Translations under genes and position numbers: made by a program
In this document: in pieces, positions 59,421-64,000 of the stretch
How the letters are laid out: every line of letters begins with the position of its first letter
Position numbering within the stretch: position 1 is the first letter of the stretch
Notes under the pieces: model-generated
The model's database searches: none
Seen by the model: the letters and a program-made list of their open reading frames with translations, nothing else
What the model was told of the DNA's origin: nothing
Source of the DNA: Coprobacter secundus
GTDB lineage: Bacteria; Bacteroidota; Bacteroidia; Bacteroidales; Coprobacteraceae
Length of the DNA stretch: 64,000 bases
Reading direction: 5' to 3'
Assembly (NCBI GenBank): GCA_000803105.1
Contig: JTDA01000007.1
Location: forward strand, 121,448-185,447

Positions 59421-62400
59421 ATGAAAATAAAAACATTTATAGATCGTCCTATTTTGGCAATGGTTATTTCTGTTGTTATTCTTATAGTAGGACTTATTGG
59501 TCTTTCTCAATTACCTGTTGAACAGTTTCCGGAAATAGCACCTCCTACTGTTAGCGTTTCAGCCAGTTATACCGGGGCTAATGCTGAAACTGTGCAGAAA
59601 AGTGTTGTCGTACCTTTAGAAGAAGCTCTCAATGGCGTTGAGAATATGATGTATATGGTGTCATCTGCAACTAATACAGGTTCTGCAAGAGTTACCATTT
59701 ATTTCCGACAGGGAACAGATCCTGATATGGCAACAGTGAACGTACAAAATCGCATTGCTTCAGCACAAGGACTTTTACCTGCAGAAGTTACTCGTAGTGG
59801 TATTACTGTCAGGAAACGGCAGACGAGTAACATTAAGGCATTAGCTCTTTATAGTCCTGATAATACTTTTGATGAAAGTTTCTTGAATAATTATCTGAAG
59901 ATTAATATAGAACCGCGACTTTCGCGTATTGCAGGTGTCGGAGAAGTAAACGTAATGGGTTCTGATTATTCATTACGCATTTGGCTTGACCCAGGAAAAA
60001 TGGCCAAGTATGGCTTGGTACCGTCAGATATTACAACAGTTCTCGACGAACAGAATTTGGAGTCCCCTACCGGAACATTGGGTGCAGAGTCTAAAAATAC
60101 ATTTCAATATGTATTAAAATATCGCGGACGTTATGAAGAGGAAAAAGATTATGAAAATATAGTAATCCGTTCTCTTTCTGGCGGTGAGGTTTTGAGATTG
60201 AAAGATGTTGCACGTATTGAATTAGGTTCTAGGACATATACTTATATCGGAGAGGTAAACGGGCATCCGGGTTCTAACTGTATGATTGCTCAGACATCAG
60301 GATCGAATGCCAATGAAATTATAGAAGAAATAGACAAAGTTGTAGCAGAAATTTCAAAAACTTTGCCGAAAGGAATGGAGCTGGTCGATCTGATGAGTAC
60401 AAAAGACTTTTTGGATGCTTCTATCCATAATGTCATAAAAACCTTAATTGAGGCCATTATATTAGTAATTTTAGTTGTGTATGTATTTTTGCAGAGTATG
60501 CGTTCTACGTTTATTCCTGCAATTTCCATTGTTGTATCGTTGATTGGAACTTTTGCATTTCTTTATGTCGCGGGCTTCAGTCTGAATATGTTGACATTGT
60601 TTGCTTTAGTTTTAGTTATTGGTACAGTTGTCGACGATGCTATTGTGGTAGTAGAAGCTGTTCAGGCAAAATTTGATGAAGGTTATAAATCATCTTATTT
60701 GGCAACTATTGATGCGATGGGCGGAATTACATCAGCTTTGATTACTACGACGTTTGTCTTTATGGCTGTATTCATTCCAGTATGTTTTATGGGGGGAACT
60801 ACAGGTACATTTTATACGCAATTTGGATTAACTATGGCTGTTGCTGTTGCAATTTCCATGATTAATGCTCTGACGCTAAGTCCTGCTCTTTGCGCTTTGA
60901 TTATGACACCTCACTCTGTAGCAGTGAATGGTGGTAAAATGAGTTTCTCGTCACGATTTCATATGGCATTTGACACAGCTTTCCACCGTTTAGTGTTGAA
61001 ATATAAGACAGGTGTTTTCTTTTTCTTAAAGCACAAATGGGTAGCTGCAGCCTTATTAGTCATTGCTTGTGCAGGTCTGCTCATATTTATGAAAACAACA
61101 AAGACCGGATTGGTTCCACAGGAAGATATGGGTACTATTTTTGTGGATGTACGTACTTCTCCAGGAAGTAATTTGGAAGAAACTAAAATAGTTATGGATG
61201 AGATAGACAGGCGCATTAAAGATATACCTCAGGTCAGAATGTATTCTAAAGTAACAGGTAACGGAATGATTAGTGGCCAAGGTGCCTCAAATGGAATGTT
61301 TATTATACGATTGCGCCAGTGGGATGAACGTACTGAAAAAGGTGATGATATAAATTCTGTTATAAATGAAATATATCGACGCACCGATGATATATCATCA
61401 GCTCAAATTATGGCTTTCGCCCAACCGATGATTCCAGGATATGGAGTGAGCAGTGGATTTGAAATATATGTACAGGACCAGAAAGGTGGAAGTATTGATG
61501 ATTTACTGAAATATACCAAACAAATGATTGACGCTTTGAATAAACGACCTGAAATATCCCGAGCCACAACGTCATTCGATACGAAATATCCTCAATATTT
61601 AGTAGAAGTAGATGCTGCGCTTTGTAAACGTAATGGAGTATCTCCTGCAGATGTATTGAGTACTTTATCTGGATATGTCGGAGGAAATTATGCTTCAAAT
61701 ATGAATCGATTCTCAAAATTATATCGTGTGATGGTACAGGCTTCACCTGAATTTCGATTAGATACCGAAGCATTGAACAACATATTTGTTCGTAATACAG
61801 ACGGAAAAATGTCTCCCATTAGCCAATATTTGACATTGACACGCGTATATGGTGCAGAGACTTTATCCCGTTTTAATCTTTTTTCCGCTATTACCGTCAA
61901 CGGTACTCCTGCAGCAGGCTATAGTTCTGGACAAGCTATCCAAGCTGTACGAGAAGTAGCAGAACAGACATTACCAGCCGGTTATGGATTTGAATTCGGA
62001 GGTATGTCTCGAGAAGAAGCTTCTACTGGCAATACGGCAGCATTGGTATTTATTATCTGTATAATATTCATTTATCTCATTTTGTGTGCTCTTTATGAGA
62101 GTTTATTTATCCCGATAGCCGTTATTCTTTCTGTTCCATTTGGATTGGCAGGGAGTTTCCTTTTTGCGAAAATGTTCGATTTAGAAAATAATATTTACAT
62201 GCAAACAGGATTGATTATGCTGATCGGTCTATTGGCTAAAACTGCTATTTTATTAACAGAGTATGCATCTGAGCGTCGCCATCAAGGAATGACAATCACC
62301 CAAGCGGCAGTATCTGCGGCAGAAGTCAGATTACGTCCTATATTGATGACATCACTTACTATGATTTTTGGTATGCTACCTATGATGTTCGCTACCGGTG

Positions 62401-62567
62401 TAGGAGCTAATGGAAATATTTCTATTGGGGTAGCTACTGTAGGTGGAATGTTGATAGGAACTATAGCCCTTTTGTTTATTGTTCCGGTCTTATTCATTGT
62501 TTTTCAATATTTACAGGAACGGTTAATGCCTGTACGTAGGCATCCAGAGGTAGAGAAAGGAGAATAA
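59421..62567 (+). CDS. RND multidrug efflux permease, HAE1 family (system 2)
   Basis: ATG 59421 (MKIKTFIDRPILAMVISVVI) gives 1048 residues; the frame is open to 59382, but that would overlap the adaptor gene. Proton-relay residues are the DD in VIGTVVDDAIVVVEAV (helix 4) and the lysine in LIGLLAKTAILLTEYA (helix 10). The porter and docking domains are full length (for example SASYTGANAETVQKSVVVPL and FGGMSREEASTGNTAALVFI). It is an AcrB-like proton antiporter, clearly diverged from the system 1 permease, so the two pumps are not a recent duplication. It lies 16 bases after the adaptor gene. Confidence 0.97.
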   Translation: MKIKTFIDRPILAMVISVVILIVGLIGLSQLPVEQFPEIAPPTVSVSASYTGANAETVQKSVVVPLEEALNGVENMMYMVSSATNTGSARVTIYFRQGTDPDMATVNVQNRIASAQGLLPAEVTRSGITVRKRQTSNIKALALYSPDNTFDESFLNNYLKINIEPRLSRIAGVGEVNVMGSDYSLRIWLDPGKMAKYGLVPSDITTVLDEQNLESPTGTLGAESKNTFQYVLKYRGRYEEEKDYENIVIRSLSGGEVLRLKDVARIELGSRTYTYIGEVNGHPGSNCMIAQTSGSNANEIIEEIDKVVAEISKTLPKGMELVDLMSTKDFLDASIHNVIKTLIEAIILVILVVYVFLQSMRSTFIPAISIVVSLIGTFAFLYVAGFSLNMLTLFALVLVIGTVVDDAIVVVEAVQAKFDEGYKSSYLATIDAMGGITSALITTTFVFMAVFIPVCFMGGTTGTFYTQFGLTMAVAVAISMINALTLSPALCALIMTPHSVAVNGGKMSFSSRFHMAFDTAFHRLVLKYKTGVFFFLKHKWVAAALLVIACAGLLIFMKTTKTGLVPQEDMGTIFVDVRTSPGSNLEETKIVMDEIDRRIKDIPQVRMYSKVTGNGMISGQGASNGMFIIRLRQWDERTEKGDDINSVINEIYRRTDDISSAQIMAFAQPMIPGYGVSSGFEIYVQDQKGGSIDDLLKYTKQMIDALNKRPEISRATTSFDTKYPQYLVEVDAALCKRNGVSPADVLSTLSGYVGGNYASNMNRFSKLYRVMVQASPEFRLDTEALNNIFVRNTDGKMSPISQYLTLTRVYGAETLSRFNLFSAITVNGTPAAGYSSGQAIQAVREVAEQTLPAGYGFEFGGMSREEASTGNTAALVFIICIIFIYLILCALYESLFIPIAVILSVPFGLAGSFLFAKMFDLENNIYMQTGLIMLIGLLAKTAILLTEYASERRHQGMTITQAAVSAAEVRLRPILMTSLTMIFGMLPMMFATGVGANGNISIGVATVGGMLIGTIALLFIVPVLFIVFQYLQERLMPVRRHPEVEKGE

Positions 62568-62593
62568 TTAATTCTATATGTAATGAAAATTAT

Positions 62594-63970
62594 ATGAAAA
62601 AAATAATTATATGTTTATTTTTGTTAATAGGCTTAGGGAGCTGTCATATCTATAAAGCTTATGAACATCCTGATATGATGGTAGTCGATAGTCTTTATCG
62701 TCGTCCTGTAGTAACTGAAGATACTGTATCGTTAGCATCCCTTTCATGGCGGGAACTGTTTACAGATATTCGATTGCAGGAGCTTATTGAAATGGGAATT
62801 CGTAACAATACGGATTTGAATATAGCACGTCTGAGAGTAAAAGAAGCAGAAGCATTGTTGCTTTCATCTAAATTGGCCTATTTGCCTTCTTTATCTTTAT
62901 CTCCCCAAGGGTCTCTGTCTAAAACAGAAAACAGTAAAGTAACTAAAACGTATAATTTAGCTGTAACAGCCGATTGGGAATTGGACATTTTTGGTAAAAT
63001 GACGAATGCTAAACGAGGAGCCAAAGCTGTATTGGAACAGAGCAAGGCTTATCGCCAAGCTGTACAAACTCAGTTGATTGCAACTATTGCTAATAGTTAT
63101 TATACATTATTGATGTTGGATGAACAATTGGATATCAGTAAACGAACAGCTGAAAATTGGGCTGAAAATTTAAGGGTTATGAAAGCTTTAAAAAAAGCCG
63201 GACAATCCACAGAGATGGCAGTAGCACAGACAGAAGCAAGTAAATTATCTGTAGATGCATCTTTATTATCCCTTCAACAACAAATATCTGAGATGGAAAA
63301 TTCTCTTTCTTCTTTGTTAGGTATTGCTCCTCAGGCAATAGTTCGTTCTACATTAAATAAACAATCCTTTCCCGAAACTTTTTCAGTTGGAGTTCCCTTA
63401 CAGTTGCTTCAATACCGTCCAGATATTCAACAAAAAGAAGCAGAACTAGCAGAAGCATATTATATAACAAACCAGGCTCGGTCTGCATTTTATCCTTCAA
63501 TAACATTGAGTGGATCTGCAGGATGGACTAATGCAGCCGGTTCTGCTATAACAAATCCGGGACAATGGCTACTTTCAGCCGTTGGTTCTTTAGTACAGCC
63601 TCTTTTTAACCGAGGAAATAATATAGCAAATCTGAAAGTTGCAAAAGCACAACAAGAAGAAGCTTTACTTTCTTTTCGTCAAAGTCTGTTAGATGCAGGA
63701 AAAGAAGTTAATGATGCTTTGGTGCAGTGGCAAACGGCACGTCAGCGATTGGAACTGGCAGAGCAGCAAATAGAATCATTACAAAATGTCGTTCGTAACT
63801 CTGAACTGTTGATGCTTCATAGTTCACAGAATTATTTGGAAGTATTGACTGCCCGTCAGTCTTTATTACAAGCAGAATTAACTGTCGCATCAGACCGTTT
63901 TGATGAAATACAAGGCGTAATTAATCTGTATCATGCTTTAGGAGGAGGAAACGATATAAAAAATAATTAA
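62594..63970 (+). CDS. TolC/OprM-family outer membrane efflux lipoprotein (system 2)
   Basis: The 458-residue product has a lipoprotein signal (MKKIIICLFLLIGLGSC) and the two OEP repeats of the NodT/OprM class. Landmarks are SWRELFTDIRLQELIEMGIR, ADWELDIFGKMTNAKRGA, PLQLLQYRPDIQQKEAELAE and the C-terminal INLYHALGGG. It forms the trimeric outer membrane channel for the pump encoded by the two preceding genes, 26 bases after the permease. No terminator is visible in the 30 bases before the window ends, so more genes could follow in the operon. Confidence 0.95.
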   Translation: MKKIIICLFLLIGLGSCHIYKAYEHPDMMVVDSLYRRPVVTEDTVSLASLSWRELFTDIRLQELIEMGIRNNTDLNIARLRVKEAEALLLSSKLAYLPSLSLSPQGSLSKTENSKVTKTYNLAVTADWELDIFGKMTNAKRGAKAVLEQSKAYRQAVQTQLIATIANSYYTLLMLDEQLDISKRTAENWAENLRVMKALKKAGQSTEMAVAQTEASKLSVDASLLSLQQQISEMENSLSSLLGIAPQAIVRSTLNKQSFPETFSVGVPLQLLQYRPDIQQKEAELAEAYYITNQARSAFYPSITLSGSAGWTNAAGSAITNPGQWLLSAVGSLVQPLFNRGNNIANLKVAKAQQEEALLSFRQSLLDAGKEVNDALVQWQTARQRLELAEQQIESLQNVVRNSELLMLHSSQNYLEVLTARQSLLQAELTVASDRFDEIQGVINLYHALGGGNDIKNN

Positions 63971-64000
63971 AAATAATCTTGAAAGTATGGGTATAAAAAA

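Overview
The window is a contiguous, AT-rich chromosomal segment of a Bacteroidales bacterium (phylum Bacteroidota). This rests on the gene content: type III glutamine synthetase, LL-diaminopimelate aminotransferase, a short AMP nucleosidase, a CarboxypepD_reg-type TonB receptor with a surface lipoprotein, and LytS/LytTR regulation. Promoters of the Bacteroidota form TAnnTTTG (-7 box), some with a TTTG-like -33 box, recur before several genes, and Shine-Dalgarno sequences are not evident. The genus cannot be fixed from sequence alone; a Barnesiella/Coprobacter/Parabacteroides-like gut or oral relative is a guess.

Layout. 1-12.6 kb (+): a nitrogen block, the dapL 3' end, glnN, gltB, gltD, a long PurF-like amidotransferase and glmS. 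12.7-13.5 kb: a sugar O-acetyltransferase (-) and a possible 60-residue membrane protein (+). 13.5-19.3 kb (-): a complete tripartite RND efflux operon. 19.6-24.3 kb (+): TonB-dependent receptor, beta-helix lipoprotein and an exported YwqK/MORN-repeat protein. 24.6-26.2 kb (-): asnB. 26.5-27.6 kb (+): thioredoxin-like lipoprotein. 27.6-30.1 kb (-): LolC/E-like permease and an aminotransferase. 30.2-31.3 kb (+): Yip1-like membrane protein and smpB. 31.3-32.5 kb (-): methyltransferase. 32.8-36.5 kb (-): TPR protein and gyrA. 36.8-41.5 kb (+): clpC and htpG. 41.6-43.3 kb (-): pyrD and pyrK. 43.4-44.5 kb: an XRE regulator followed by a 671-base non-coding region rich in palindromes. 44.5-46.3 kb (-): holA and AMP nucleosidase. 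46.35-46.8 kb (+): a solo HsdR_N-type nuclease domain. 46.9-50.5 kb (-): aspS, a Nif3-like protein and a zinc-ribbon coiled-coil protein. 50.7 kb: tRNA-Pro(TGG). 51.5-52.0 kb (-): a small secreted protein. 52.5-56.3 kb (+): tsaC, an initiating sugar transferase and a ClC antiporter with CBS domains. 56.3-58.1 kb (-): a LytTR response regulator and its kinase. 58.3-64 kb (+): a second tripartite RND operon.

How it works together. The left block links ammonia assimilation (GlnN, GltBD) to glutamine use for amino sugars (GlmS), a PRPP-dependent amination (PurF-like) and, 12 kb away, asparagine (AsnB). The two RND pumps differ in adaptor anchoring: the first adaptor is held by an N-terminal helix, the second is a lipoprotein. 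Only the second has a two-component system next to it, divergently transcribed. Most of the rest is core information processing or protein quality control.

No insertion sequence, phage, CRISPR array or obvious defence island was found. The least ordinary features are: the XRE regulator whose own promoter is covered by two dyads, with further related palindromes (one a perfect 30-mer) in the empty region beside it; the solo HsdR_N protein with a full nuclease motif set; the divergent PurF-like enzyme; the TonB receptor/beta-helix lipoprotein/YwqK trio; and convergent gene pairs whose stop codon lies inside a shared terminator hairpin.
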